From the NCBI RefSeq assembly GCF_029051685.1, contig NZ_JAACFT010000010.1, forward strand, positions 124,001 to 188,000: a stretch of DNA of 64,000 nt, read 5' to 3'. A model generated the notes under the pieces. That model was not told the origin of the DNA, searched no databases, and saw nothing but the letters and a program-made list of their open reading frames with translations. A program made the position numbers and the translations under genes. The DNA is from Bradyrhizobium sp. CSA207 (lineage in GTDB: Bacteria; Pseudomonadota; Alphaproteobacteria; Rhizobiales; Xanthobacteraceae). Positions 35,825 through 44,744 of the stretch are shown in pieces; positions within the stretch are counted from its first letter, which is position 1, and every line of letters begins with the position of its first letter.

Positions 35825-36073
35825 AATTGGGGTGCGATGGGCCCGCCTTCTCCACGCTGTGATCCGCCTGCCGAGCTACACGCCTCTCTCACTCACAGGC
35901 TTCTTCACCAAGCACGCAATGGTGACCAGACACGAAATCTTCTTCGCGCGCTCCCTATTCCAACCCAGCACGCCCCTCGTGACAGGCTATGCCCACAAGA
36001 TTCCGTCAAATGGGTGAGAACTGCACCGATCCAGCGCATCGGCGCAGCACGAGGGCCGGTCAGGCTTTGCCCA

Positions 36074-37060
36074 CTACCGCACCAGCATCTGCCGTACTCG
36101 ATCGGCGGCCGGCTGTAGAATCTGCCATGCACGACGGCCCAAACGCCGTTTGCAAGCCAGAGCTAACCAAGGCGGCGTTCCTTCGACCCTTGGGTCGATT
36201 TTCAATGCAGCGTCACAAAGCCGCTCCGAAAGTCCCGTTGCTCCCTCGTTGAACGCACGGCTCGCACTCCTTACCGCGTCAAGCGCCAGTTCGTGGACGA
36301 ACCAGGCTCGAAGATCATCAATGTTTGCAAGCACCGGAGCGCAACTGCCAAGGAATACTTCAAATGCCTCCTTTCGTTGCGCGAGATCCTGCTCCGGCGA
36401 GTATGTCGTTGACATATTGGCCGTATGCCGTCGATAAACAGCCTGAGCCTGGTCAATAAATCCGATCTCGGCGTGCGCGGCAAATCGCAACCACATCTCC
36501 ATATCCCCACTGTGCGTCAGTTGCGCTGAATATCCGCCCAGTTGCTTCTGTAGGCTCGTTCGAACCACTACGGTGGGCGCGAGCACGATGTTCTTGGCCC
36601 GGCTGAGATGGATGAACTCAATTCCAGACAATATCCGTGTTCCCGGTCCCAAACCTGGGGGAGTAGCCACGACTTCCCTTCGATCACCTTCTTGCACGAT
36701 GGCTCGACCAAAAACTAGACCGACAGAAGGGTAATCATCCATCAGGCGGGCTGACCTCGTAAGGGCGCCAGGCAACAGACAGTCATCCGCAGAAAGCAGC
36801 ACCATGTAGTCGGCCGCCGCCCAGGTGATCCCTTCGTTGAACGTTGCGATGTGCCCCCGATTGGATGCGTGTTTGAGAACGTTGACCCGTGGGTCCTCGC
36901 GAGCCAGCTCCTGTGCAACTTCGGCCGTGTTATCCGGTGACGCGTCGTCGATAATCAGCACGCGCAACGTCACCCCGGATTGCGTCAGAACGGTTTGGAC
37001 GCAATCTCTTAGAAAATGCCCATACCGATAGCAGGGGATGACTACATCTATGGAGCTCAC
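36074..37060 (-). CDS. glycosyltransferase family 2
   Basis: 328 residues from GTG 37060. GT-A core with IDVVIPCYRYGHFLRDCVQTV, IIDDASPDNTAEVA, and the DXD-like LLSADDCLLPG; the acceptor region includes THSGDMEMWLRFAAHAEIGF. The GTG start overlaps the upstream methyltransferase stop (GTGA) and has GGAGG seven bases before it, so an earlier TTG in frame is not needed. It is the last gene of the long leftward glycan operon (49.0 to 36.1 kb). Donor and acceptor unknown. Confidence 0.88.
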   Translation of the reverse strand: MSSIDVVIPCYRYGHFLRDCVQTVLTQSGVTLRVLIIDDASPDNTAEVAQELAREDPRVNVLKHASNRGHIATFNEGITWAAADYMVLLSADDCLLPGALTRSARLMDDYPSVGLVFGRAIVQEGDRREVVATPPGLGPGTRILSGIEFIHLSRAKNIVLAPTVVVRTSLQKQLGGYSAQLTHSGDMEMWLRFAAHAEIGFIDQAQAVYRRHTANMSTTYSPEQDLAQRKEAFEVFLGSCAPVLANIDDLRAWFVHELALDAVRSASRAFNEGATGLSERLCDAALKIDPRVEGTPPWLALACKRRLGRRAWQILQPAADRVRQMLVR

Positions 37061-37788
37061 CGGCGTCCCTCCGTTGCGCCCACGGTGGCCGCTCTCCTCC
37101 AACCGATCTTTGGTTGTGCCGGAGCATCGCCGCGTCGTTGCCCGGCCATGATATACTGCTTGACCAGGTGGTGACGAAGGACTCCGAGCGAGAGACAGTC
37201 GATCAGCCTCGATTTTGGTCCTTCGATGCCGGCAACCAAACCATCTGTGACGATTAGATCAGCATCGTTCAGAAGTTCAACCGCCGTTCCTTCGACAAAG
37301 AACCTCAAATGCGTGCGATCAAGAATCCCGGAATCCCGATAAGTAAATTTCCGCCGGAAGAGCAGCGGCAGCGCTACACTCAAATGTGCAACGTTTGGCA
37401 CCGAAACGATAATGCGGCCGCCCTCCGTTAGAAGGTCGCTGATCGATCGAAGTGTCCTCCCGGGGTCCGGCAGGTGCTCTAGTACATCAAGAAGTAAGAC
37501 GAGGTCGAACTCGCCAAGGTCGGATGCACAATCATCGATATTGCCGATAACGGCTATATCCGCGTTTTCCTCCAACTCTTCCTTGAGCTCGCGGTTGACC
37601 TCGACCCCCACGGTCATGACGTTCGGATAGATCGATCTCAGCCAACGCAGCGTGTAACCGCCGCCCGGCCCGACCTCTAAGATCCTTGATGCTTCATTTG
37701 GCAAGAGCGACCTAATTTCCTCGCGTGAATGCCTGTAGTATTCGGTACGTTCCGAGTTACAAGCGCGACCGTCTTTTCGGTTTGTCAT
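37057..37788 (-). CDS. SAM-dependent methyltransferase, class I
   Basis: 243 residues. Motif I ILEVGPGGGYTLRWL (about 36-50), acidic VGVEVNRELKEEL, and post-motif LVLLLDVLEHLPDPGRTL, a typical Methyltransf_23 pattern. The ATG at 37788 overlaps the upstream stop (ATGA), and its own stop overlaps the next start (GTGA), so it is tightly coupled to both neighbours. Within a glycosyltransferase operon it probably O-methylates a sugar or caps a chain; the target is inferred only from context. Confidence 0.86.
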   Translation of the reverse strand: MTNRKDGRACNSERTEYYRHSREEIRSLLPNEASRILEVGPGGGYTLRWLRSIYPNVMTVGVEVNRELKEELEENADIAVIGNIDDCASDLGEFDLVLLLDVLEHLPDPGRTLRSISDLLTEGGRIIVSVPNVAHLSVALPLLFRRKFTYRDSGILDRTHLRFFVEGTAVELLNDADLIVTDGLVAGIEGPKSRLIDCLSLGVLRHHLVKQYIMAGQRRGDAPAQPKIGWRRAATVGATEGRR

Positions 37789-39236
37789 AGCGGCTCGCCC
37801 GCGTTTCCATCGTTTCTCTTCGAACCTTTGCGTTCATTCGGATTATCCACTCTCCTTGCCAGGGCGACGACATCCGAGGCAAAAAGGGAGGAAAAACGAT
37901 TTTGTTTGGGTCCGTTGGTGCGGGGTGAAACGACTTTCGATGTTCTCTCCATCGAGAGTCCCGACTCGACACACCAACTTCGAATTACCGAGGTTGATAT
38001 GTTGTGAATTCTCGTCGTTTCGAAGCTAAGCCGCCTATGGCGCGGCCCACTACTGCCCTTCCGCCGCCACCAATAACGGACGTACGGCCTGTTCGGTGCC
38101 GTAATGAGGACTGTCCCTCCTGGCGCGAGGGCATCGACAAACAGTCTCAGCAAATGCTCAGGACGATGAACGAACTGCAAAACGTTGAGAAACAAGATGC
38201 AGTCAAATCTCATTGAGGCGATCTTTGCACGAGCAGTATCGAAATCTCCTGACACCATCTGAAGCCCACGTGCAGCCGATTCGCTGCTTATGACGTCATC
38301 AAGTGGTACCGCGACCACCCGTTTGCCCGTCTCAAGCAACCGAAGTTCATTAGCGCCGGAAGCTGAACCGATCGACAGGATGCGTACGGCGCTCTTGGGG
38401 ATCAGGCTCAAGACTTCGTTTCTGATCGGTTCATAGAAATCTTTCGAATACATCTTGTGCCACAAGCTGGTCTCGGTATTCAGCAGCGGACAAGGCCTTT
38501 GCTCCCGGGAGGCGATCTCCAACAACGCTGATATTTGAGAGCCCAATTCGTGTTGGTCTACACCAAAATGGCCGATATACTTGTTCGGCAAATGATGCAC
38601 CCAGAATTGCTCTATGTGCGAGATGGCAATGAATTTCCTGAAACCGCATTGGGTATACGGGTCAGTGGCAGCGCTGCAAAGAAGATCGTACTCTCCCTCA
38701 TGCGGCGCCACCAGGAAGCCGCCTGAAGCAATCGCTTTCGCCAGCTGTTGCTGGGTTAATATGTAGCAGGCTGAGTGCTCGTTCGTGAAATGGGCGAGAG
38801 TATACCTTCCCCTAACTCTGACCGATTCACAATCCCAGCGGAAATGACCATGCGCCTCGGGAAAGTTGCGCTCCCCATCCGGACCATATTCAACCCGCAA
38901 GAATCCGGCGATCTCGTCTTCTTTCAGGACAGACTTAACGTCCAGAAAAGCGCGGATATTCTCTTCGGTTATTAGAATGTCATCTTCCGAGTAGATGAAC
39001 AGATCGTACAAATTGAGCCGGTCCAGGAATAGCTTCTTGTGCAGAAACGGAAGTGACCAGGGATCTTTAGTTGGGAGCCCAACAAGACACTCGACAGCGG
39101 GCGGAACGGCCTTTTCGATATCTGAGAGAACTACCACGTCGACACCGAACTGCATGGATCGGTATTCTTTGATCACCCGATCCAAGTATCGGTCATTTGC
39201 ATGGCCGTAGTTGGCGATTGCGACCAGGATTCTCAT
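37785..39236 (-). CDS. two-domain protein: glycosyltransferase-like N-terminus plus methyltransferase C-terminus
   Basis: 483 residues. Residues about 1-265 resemble a GT-A-like domain (ILVAIANYGHANDRYLDRVI, IYSEDDILITEENIRAFLD with an acidic EDD cluster). Residues about 275-470 form a class I methyltransferase (VRILSIGSASGANELRLLETG, CILFLNVLQFVHRPEHLLRL, PGGTVLITAPN). Coupled by a 4-bp overlap to the following methyltransferase gene and 16 bp after an aminotransferase gene. A fused transfer/methylation enzyme would add and methylate a sugar in one step; that is inference from the domains. Confidence 0.75.
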   Translation of the reverse strand: MRILVAIANYGHANDRYLDRVIKEYRSMQFGVDVVVLSDIEKAVPPAVECLVGLPTKDPWSLPFLHKKLFLDRLNLYDLFIYSEDDILITEENIRAFLDVKSVLKEDEIAGFLRVEYGPDGERNFPEAHGHFRWDCESVRVRGRYTLAHFTNEHSACYILTQQQLAKAIASGGFLVAPHEGEYDLLCSAATDPYTQCGFRKFIAISHIEQFWVHHLPNKYIGHFGVDQHELGSQISALLEIASREQRPCPLLNTETSLWHKMYSKDFYEPIRNEVLSLIPKSAVRILSIGSASGANELRLLETGKRVVAVPLDDVISSESAARGLQMVSGDFDTARAKIASMRFDCILFLNVLQFVHRPEHLLRLFVDALAPGGTVLITAPNRPYVRYWWRRKGSSGPRHRRLSFETTRIHNISTSVIRSWCVESGLSMERTSKVVSPRTNGPKQNRFSSLFASDVVALARRVDNPNERKGSKRNDGNAGEPL

Positions 39237-39252
39237 AGATATGCTGCACTCA

Positions 39253-40392
39253 TCATAGGGCTATCTCGGCTTTCAGCGCCGCAACAACGCTCAGCAGGTC
39301 TGCATCCGTCATCTGCGCATAGAGGGGCAGCAGGATCGACCTGTCCTGTGCAAGTTCAGATTGACGAAGGTCGTGCCGTTGCCTCGTCTCGGCGTAAGGC
39401 CGCTCACGGTGCGAGCACATGATCCCGCGGCGGGTCGCGATTCCCTTATCGAGAAGATGTTGCATAGAGATGCGTTGGTCGAGACGGTCCGGGAGACGCA
39501 CGCAATAGCTCTGCCAGTTCGATCTGGCCCACGCCGGTTCGGTTGGTAACCGCAGCCCTTCCAGATTTCCGAGCTGTTCGGCATATTTGGCGGCGACGGC
39601 TCGCCGGCGTGCTACCAGTTCTGGAAGCCGCTCGAGCTGTTTGCGCCCTATCGCAGCCTGCATATCCGTCATTCGATAATTGTAGCCGACAAGGACGTAC
39701 TCCTCGAAAATGACACGCTGCGACCCGTGACGCACGATATCCGGAACGCTCATACCGTGCTGGCGCAGCAGCCTGAACTTGCGATCAAGCTCGGCATCCG
39801 CAGTGGTGAGCATTCCACCCTCGCCCGTCGTGATCACCTTTCGCGGATGAAAGGAAAAGCACGCAATGTCTCCATGCGGCTTGCCGATCGGCTCCCATTC
39901 CCCGTTCATCCGGATCTGCGATCCGGCACCACAGGCCGCGTCCTCGATCACCGCGATGCCGTGGCGGCGCGCTACGGCCATGAGCGCTGCCATATCACAC
40001 GGCATGCCCATCTGATGGACCGCGATGATCGCGCGGGTGCGCTCGGTGATGGCTTCGGCCAGCTGAGCGCAATCCAGATTGTAGGTCTCCGGGTGGATAT
40101 CGACAAAAACCGGAGTGGCGCCCTGATATCGGATGACGTTCGCGGTCGCAATGAAGGAATGGCTGACCGTGATCACCTCGTCGCCGGTGCCGATATCCAA
40201 CGCTGCCAAGGCGAGCTGCAGGGCGGTCGTGCAATTGGCGACGGCACAGGCGTGCGGCGCGCCAACAAGTGCAGCGAACTCGCCCTCGAACGCGGCCACC
40301 TGCGGACCCTGCGACACCCAGCCCGACAGCACGACGGCGCGCGCAGCATCAGCCTCCTCGTCCGCAAGCAGCGGCGCCGCGATCGGAATCAC
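39253..40392 (-). CDS. DegT/DnrJ/EryC1-family PLP aminotransferase
   Basis: 379 residues from GTG 40392. Fold-type I sugar aminotransferase with the PLP lysine about residue 185 in FSFHPRKVITTGEGGML, the SHSFIATANVI and IEDAACGAG segments, and a C-terminal small domain. The GTG start overlaps the epimerase stop (GTGA), so an earlier in-frame start inside the epimerase gene is unlikely. Such enzymes aminate keto-sugars (PseC, ArnB, PglE type). It forms a pair with the adjacent SDR epimerase/dehydratase and is distinct from the WbpE-like enzyme at 41387. Confidence 0.87.
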   Translation of the reverse strand: MIPIAAPLLADEEADAARAVVLSGWVSQGPQVAAFEGEFAALVGAPHACAVANCTTALQLALAALDIGTGDEVITVSHSFIATANVIRYQGATPVFVDIHPETYNLDCAQLAEAITERTRAIIAVHQMGMPCDMAALMAVARRHGIAVIEDAACGAGSQIRMNGEWEPIGKPHGDIACFSFHPRKVITTGEGGMLTTADAELDRKFRLLRQHGMSVPDIVRHGSQRVIFEEYVLVGYNYRMTDMQAAIGRKQLERLPELVARRRAVAAKYAEQLGNLEGLRLPTEPAWARSNWQSYCVRLPDRLDQRISMQHLLDKGIATRRGIMCSHRERPYAETRQRHDLRQSELAQDRSILLPLYAQMTDADLLSVVAALKAEIAL

Positions 40393-41414
40393 GATGCCGC
40401 CGCCTGCCGCTGACGGTCCGAAGCGAGGTCGCGTTCGGATCGCCACCATTTCACGAGATCGGCGAGCCCCTGCTCAAGCGAAACCGTGGTGCGGAATCCC
40501 AGCAAACGCTCTGCCTTGCCGGTCGATGCCAGCCGTCGTGGCACCGGATTGACCGAGCGCTCCGGCGCGAATTCGGGTGTCAGGCCGCGGCGTCCCATCA
40601 CCGACGCAAGCACCGTAGCCAGCTCGGTCAGGCTGGTTTCAGTGCCGCTGCCGACGTTGAAGACCTCGTCAGTGATCTTTGCCCTGGCCGCAAGGATGTT
40701 GGCACGCGCGATGTCGCGGACGTGGACGAAATCCATGGTCTGACGGCCGTCGCCAAATATAATGGGAGGTAATCCGGCCTCCAGCCGCTCCATCCAGCGG
40801 ATCAGGACCTCGGTGTACCGTCCGTGGATATCCATCCGGCTACCGTAGACGTTGAAATATCGGAATGCCACGTAGTCGAGGCCGCATACATCGTTGAAGG
40901 CCCGCAGTAGGCCCTCGTTGAACGCCTTGGCGGCTCCATAGAGAGTTCGGTTGTTGTATGGATTCTGCCGCTCGGTCGTCGGAAACTCCTCGGCCATGCC
41001 ATATACGGACGCCGACGACGCTGCGATGATCTTCTCGATATCGTGCTTGATGCACAGCTCCAGCAGGTCATAGGTGGCATCCACCATGACCTCCTTGGCA
41101 AGGCGTGGTTCGGCCGCACAATGAGTGATGCGGAGTGCGGCCTGGTGAAAGACGATATCGGCAGCCTTGACCAGCGCTTCCATCAGCTTGCGATCGCGTA
41201 TGTCGCCGTGAACCAATCTCACCGGCCCACGCCCGAGCGCGCGCCGGAGATTTTCCGGCCGGCCTCTTATCATGTTGTCTATGGCAACAATCTCGATACA
41301 GCCCTCGTCGCAGAGCAGATCAACGATGTGGGAGCCAATGAATCCCGCCCCGCCGGTGACCAGAACGCGCTTTCCCTTGAGATCAATCAAGACGCTCTCC
41401 TGTTGTGGGACCAT
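40389..41414 (-). CDS. NAD-dependent sugar-nucleotide epimerase/dehydratase (extended SDR)
   Basis: 341 residues. NAD site VTGGAGFIGSH (about 19-29), SSASVYG, and the active-site pair TLYGAAKAFNE (YxxxK), then an extended-SDR substrate domain (DGRQTMDFVHVRDIARANIL). The pattern fits UDP-glucose 4-epimerase or decarboxylase/epimerase relatives. Its start lies 28 bp inside the upstream aminotransferase gene, and its stop overlaps the downstream aminotransferase start, so the three are one transcription unit. It may supply the keto or epimeric sugar for the downstream DegT enzyme. Confidence 0.87.
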   Translation of the reverse strand: MVPQQESVLIDLKGKRVLVTGGAGFIGSHIVDLLCDEGCIEIVAIDNMIRGRPENLRRALGRGPVRLVHGDIRDRKLMEALVKAADIVFHQAALRITHCAAEPRLAKEVMVDATYDLLELCIKHDIEKIIAASSASVYGMAEEFPTTERQNPYNNRTLYGAAKAFNEGLLRAFNDVCGLDYVAFRYFNVYGSRMDIHGRYTEVLIRWMERLEAGLPPIIFGDGRQTMDFVHVRDIARANILAARAKITDEVFNVGSGTETSLTELATVLASVMGRRGLTPEFAPERSVNPVPRRLASTGKAERLLGFRTTVSLEQGLADLVKWWRSERDLASDRQRQAAAS

Positions 41415-42565
41415 GTCATGACGCTTTGTGGATGCTCCGCCCTGTCACTAACGGCTTCGCTGGGCCGCAGGGCCGCCGCGTTCCTCAATGTGGCGACAAC
41501 TTCGGCCGCCTGTTCCGGCAGCATCTCCGGATAAATGGGAAGAGAGAGGAACTCGTTCGCAAGCATCTCAGTGACGGGGAGATCACCGGCACGATAACCG
41601 AGTTCTGCATAGGCTCTTTGCAGATGCACCGGAACGGGATAGTGGATCCCGGCACCAATGCCGGCATCACGCAATAGCGTCAGCGCGTCGTCGCGCCGCT
41701 GCAATCTGACCGAATAGACGTGATACACGTGACGGGCGTAGCGGGGCGGCTGGGGACGCGCGAATGGGAGATCAGATAGCAGTGCATTGTATCGCTCAGC
41801 GAGCGACCGACGCGCTTCCGTCCAGCGCTCGATGTAGTCCAGCTTGACGTTCAGCAGCGCGCTCTGAATTTCGTCCATGCGATAGTTATATCCGGGGATC
41901 ACGTGGTGGTATTTCGCCTCCTGCCCCCAATCGCGCAGCAATGACACGCGTCGCGCGAAATCAGACCGATCGGTTACGAGCGCCCCACCCTCGCCAAACG
42001 CTCCAAGATTCTTGCCGGGGTAAAAGCTGAAGCATCCCAGATCGCCAATCGAGCCTGCGCGGCGTCCCCGGTATTCCGCGCCGTGCGCCTGCGCGGCGTC
42101 TTCAATGACGACAAGACCGTGACGACGCGCGATCGCCATTATCGGATCCATGTCGGCCATCAGCCCGTGGAGGTGAACCGGCAGGATCGCTTTGGTTCGC
42201 GGCGTTATCGCAGCTTCGATCAAGCCGGGATCCATCGTCCACGTTACCGGGTCGACGTCGACAAACACCGGCCTGGCGCCGCTGTAGAGAATGGCCGCGG
42301 TTGTCGCGACGAACGTCATGGATACTGTGATGACTTCGTCACCGGGTCCGACGCCGGCCGCAAGCAGGGCAAGGTGAAGCGCCGAAGTGCCGCTGTTCAC
42401 GGCGCGGCAATGGGCGGTCCGGCAATAGTCCGCAAAGCGTCCCTCAAAGGCCGTCACCTCCGGCCCAAGCACAAAGTGCCCGCTGCTGACGACCCTCGCT
42501 ATCGCGGCGTCGATTTCCGGCTTGATCTGGGAATATTGGGCTTTCAAATCCAGGAAAGGTATCAA
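41387..42565 (-). CDS. DegT-family aminotransferase, WbpE/WlbC-like
   Basis: 392 residues. PLP lysine Lys185 in CFSFYPGKNLGAFGEGGAL, NSGTSALHLAL phosphate-binding segment, and DLKAQYSQIKPEIDAAI at the start, the standard WbpE/WlbC N-terminus. WbpE converts the 3-keto sugar nucleotide made by WbpB into UDP-GlcNAc(3NH2)A. The neighbouring genes encode the WbpD-like acetyltransferase (just upstream), a WbpB-like dehydrogenase, a WbpA-like dehydrogenase and a WbpI/WecB-like epimerase, which supports the assignment. An AT-rich 107-bp gap upstream (42566-42672) could hold an internal promoter. Confidence 0.87.
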   Translation of the reverse strand: MIPFLDLKAQYSQIKPEIDAAIARVVSSGHFVLGPEVTAFEGRFADYCRTAHCRAVNSGTSALHLALLAAGVGPGDEVITVSMTFVATTAAILYSGARPVFVDVDPVTWTMDPGLIEAAITPRTKAILPVHLHGLMADMDPIMAIARRHGLVVIEDAAQAHGAEYRGRRAGSIGDLGCFSFYPGKNLGAFGEGGALVTDRSDFARRVSLLRDWGQEAKYHHVIPGYNYRMDEIQSALLNVKLDYIERWTEARRSLAERYNALLSDLPFARPQPPRYARHVYHVYSVRLQRRDDALTLLRDAGIGAGIHYPVPVHLQRAYAELGYRAGDLPVTEMLANEFLSLPIYPEMLPEQAAEVVATLRNAAALRPSEAVSDRAEHPQSVMTWSHNRRAS

Positions 42566-42672
42566 GATTCAAGACCTTGGATTGGAGCAAAATTATAGTA
42601 ACAATTAACTCGCATTATTATATTAAATCAAGCCTTAACTTCGATAACATATATCTCTCGATTTAAAATGGC

Positions 42673-43182
42673 TTATGAAAGCGCGACTGACGAGCCTCGA
42701 TCGCCCAGAACGGTGTTTTCAGTTCCGGACAGAAGCCGAGCGGGCACTCCGGCGACGATGGCGCCGGGCGGAACGTCCTTCGTCACCACCGCACCCGCGC
42801 CTACGGAGGCACCCGCACCGATCGTCACACCGCACAGAATGGTCGCGTTCGAGCCGATGGAAGCTCCCCTACCGACATGAGTGCGCTGCAGTGTCCAGTC
42901 CGAAGCTTGCTGAGGACGACCATCCGCGGTTGTTGCCTTCGGAAATTTATCGTTCGTGAACATCACACCATGACCAACAAACACTTCGTCCTCGATCGTG
43001 ACGCCCTCGCAGATGAAACTGTGCGACGATATCTTACAACGCGCACCTATCTGTGCCCCAGCCTGGATCTCGACAAAGGTTCCGATCCTGCTCTCGTCGC
43101 CAACGGCGCAACCATACAAGTTGACTAGGTCCGAATGCAGGATGCGGACATCGCGGCCAAGCTGGGTGTTCTCTATTGGCAT
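42673..43182 (-). CDS. left-handed beta-helix N-acetyltransferase, WbpD/WlbB-like
   Basis: 169 residues built of hexapeptide repeats (VGDESRIGTFVEIQAGAQIG, VTIEDEVFVGHGVMFTND, ASIGSNATILCGVTIGAG), with the WlbB pattern KFPKATTADG. WlbB/WbpD acetylates the 3-amino group of UDP-GlcNAc(3NH2)A. The ATG at 43182 is chosen over an earlier in-frame start because the first repeat begins there. It lies 34 bp after the flippase gene and upstream of the aminotransferase that would make its substrate. Confidence 0.87.
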   Translation of the reverse strand: MPIENTQLGRDVRILHSDLVNLYGCAVGDESRIGTFVEIQAGAQIGARCKISSHSFICEGVTIEDEVFVGHGVMFTNDKFPKATTADGRPQQASDWTLQRTHVGRGASIGSNATILCGVTIGAGASVGAGAVVTKDVPPGAIVAGVPARLLSGTENTVLGDRGSSVALS

Positions 43183-43216
43183 GTCAGTTTTCCTGTCTCT
43201 ACAGCCAAGCAAGCCT

Positions 43217-44692
43217 TTACAGTACCGGGCGTGACGCGAGCAGCCTGGGCGCCATCTCGGCAAGACCTGCTGCCGCTTGACGAAGGTGCTGCAGCAGGGG
43301 ATGCCCTGTCACGATCAGTCCCCACAACCAGCAGAAGGCGGCGACCACCAACGCTGATATAAGCCCTACAATGAGATTAAGAGTTCCCGCCTCGATCAAC
43401 ACCGCACAGATGGCTGCTCCCGAGGCGGTCGCCATCGTGACGACACCGCTTTTCAGCACAGCACGGCCAAACTCGGCCGGTCGCAGCGCCAGATGTGGAC
43501 TGAGATAGTAGATCGCCACTGCTGCTTGGAATGGCAACGTCAGCAACGCACACGCTGCGACTGCCTCCACGCCAAAAACGGACGCACACAGGAGGGCGAG
43601 GAGCGATGGTGGTATCGAGATGCAGGACGAGACAAGCGCGTCGCGCACGCGTCCAACTGCCAGGAAAACAGGATACGTCAGACACGCGGCAAACAGCGCC
43701 AGATTTGCGAGGCAAAGAATGCGCACTAACAGCGCTACTTCCAGCCAGGCTTCACCGAGCCAGATCAAAACGATCGGCCTTGCCATAATCGCCACGAACG
43801 TGAGGAATGGCCACTGCACCGCGGAAAGCAGTTCGACCGCATCCAGATACACGCCTTTTAAATCTGCCCCGGCTGCACGTTTCGTCACAATCGCCGGCAT
43901 GATGATCGGGTTCACCACCTGCGTGACGAGCCTGTCGAACACCTGGGTCAGGTTGATCGCCCGGCTGTAGAGACCTACAGCCGTAAAATCGAGAATCTTC
44001 GCAAGAAAGAGCTGGGGCGCGAGGTTGTAGAAGACATTGATGAGGCTGACGCCGCTGGAATAGAGACCGAATTCGAGGACGTCTCGGTATTCGGACAGCG
44101 AAGGACGTAATACACTGAAATCCCGATACCAGCTCAGCAGCATGGCCGTGAGAACCATGCTCCCTGCCACACCACCCCAGATCGGAGCCATGTAGCTGAA
44201 GTTCAATACTGCCAGTCCGATCGAAACCAGCGCGACCACCATGTTGCTTGCGAGATTGCAGATCGCGAGCGTCCCGAACTGCATGTCACGACGAAACAAG
44301 GCGATCAACGTTCCGGAGACCGGTACAAGCAGGAGATTTAGCGCAGAAACCTCGATACCTCGCCTTAGACTGTCCTGTGCAAAGATTCGCGATACAACAT
44401 CGGCCGTGGCAAACAGAATCAGCGCAATTGCCAGTGAGATCCCCAAGGTGATGGTGAACGCTGTGCGAATAGTCCCGCGCGAGAGCTCACGTTTCTGAAT
44501 CAGGTAATTCGCCCCTCCAAATTCCTGAAAAGCGGCTGCGATCACGGCGGTAAGCGCATTGACAACCGCAAAAACCCCAAACTCGCTCGGCGTCAGCAGG
44601 CGCGAAAGCACTGCGGTCGAGACGAAGAACAACACAAGACCGGCATAGCGGTCCACTGCAGAAAACAAGACTGAACGCTGCACTGAATTCAT
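43217..44692 (-). CDS. polysaccharide flippase (Wzx/MATE-like)
   Basis: 491 residues with about 14 hydrophobic helices. The N-terminus NSVQRSVLFSAVDRYAGLVL and SRLLTPSEFGVFAVVNAL is the classical polysaccharide_synt start, and GGANYLIQKRELS follows in the first loop. It translocates lipid-linked repeat units across the inner membrane. The ATG at 44692 has GGAG before it; an earlier in-frame start would add 50 polar residues. Part of the leftward operon, flanked by the dehydrogenase and acetyltransferase genes. Confidence 0.88.
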   Translation of the reverse strand: MNSVQRSVLFSAVDRYAGLVLFFVSTAVLSRLLTPSEFGVFAVVNALTAVIAAAFQEFGGANYLIQKRELSRGTIRTAFTITLGISLAIALILFATADVVSRIFAQDSLRRGIEVSALNLLLVPVSGTLIALFRRDMQFGTLAICNLASNMVVALVSIGLAVLNFSYMAPIWGGVAGSMVLTAMLLSWYRDFSVLRPSLSEYRDVLEFGLYSSGVSLINVFYNLAPQLFLAKILDFTAVGLYSRAINLTQVFDRLVTQVVNPIIMPAIVTKRAAGADLKGVYLDAVELLSAVQWPFLTFVAIMARPIVLIWLGEAWLEVALLVRILCLANLALFAACLTYPVFLAVGRVRDALVSSCISIPPSLLALLCASVFGVEAVAACALLTLPFQAAVAIYYLSPHLALRPAEFGRAVLKSGVVTMATASGAAICAVLIEAGTLNLIVGLISALVVAAFCWLWGLIVTGHPLLQHLRQAAAGLAEMAPRLLASRPVL

Positions 44693-44744
44693 CACGACTC
44701 CGTCGCGGAGCTCGGCTGGCGAACAGCCACGACCAAACCGCCAA

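Noticed and set aside
35832..36017. 61-codon frame after the polymerase gene
   Set aside because: GTG start without a ribosome site, lying just after a hairpin; no motif.
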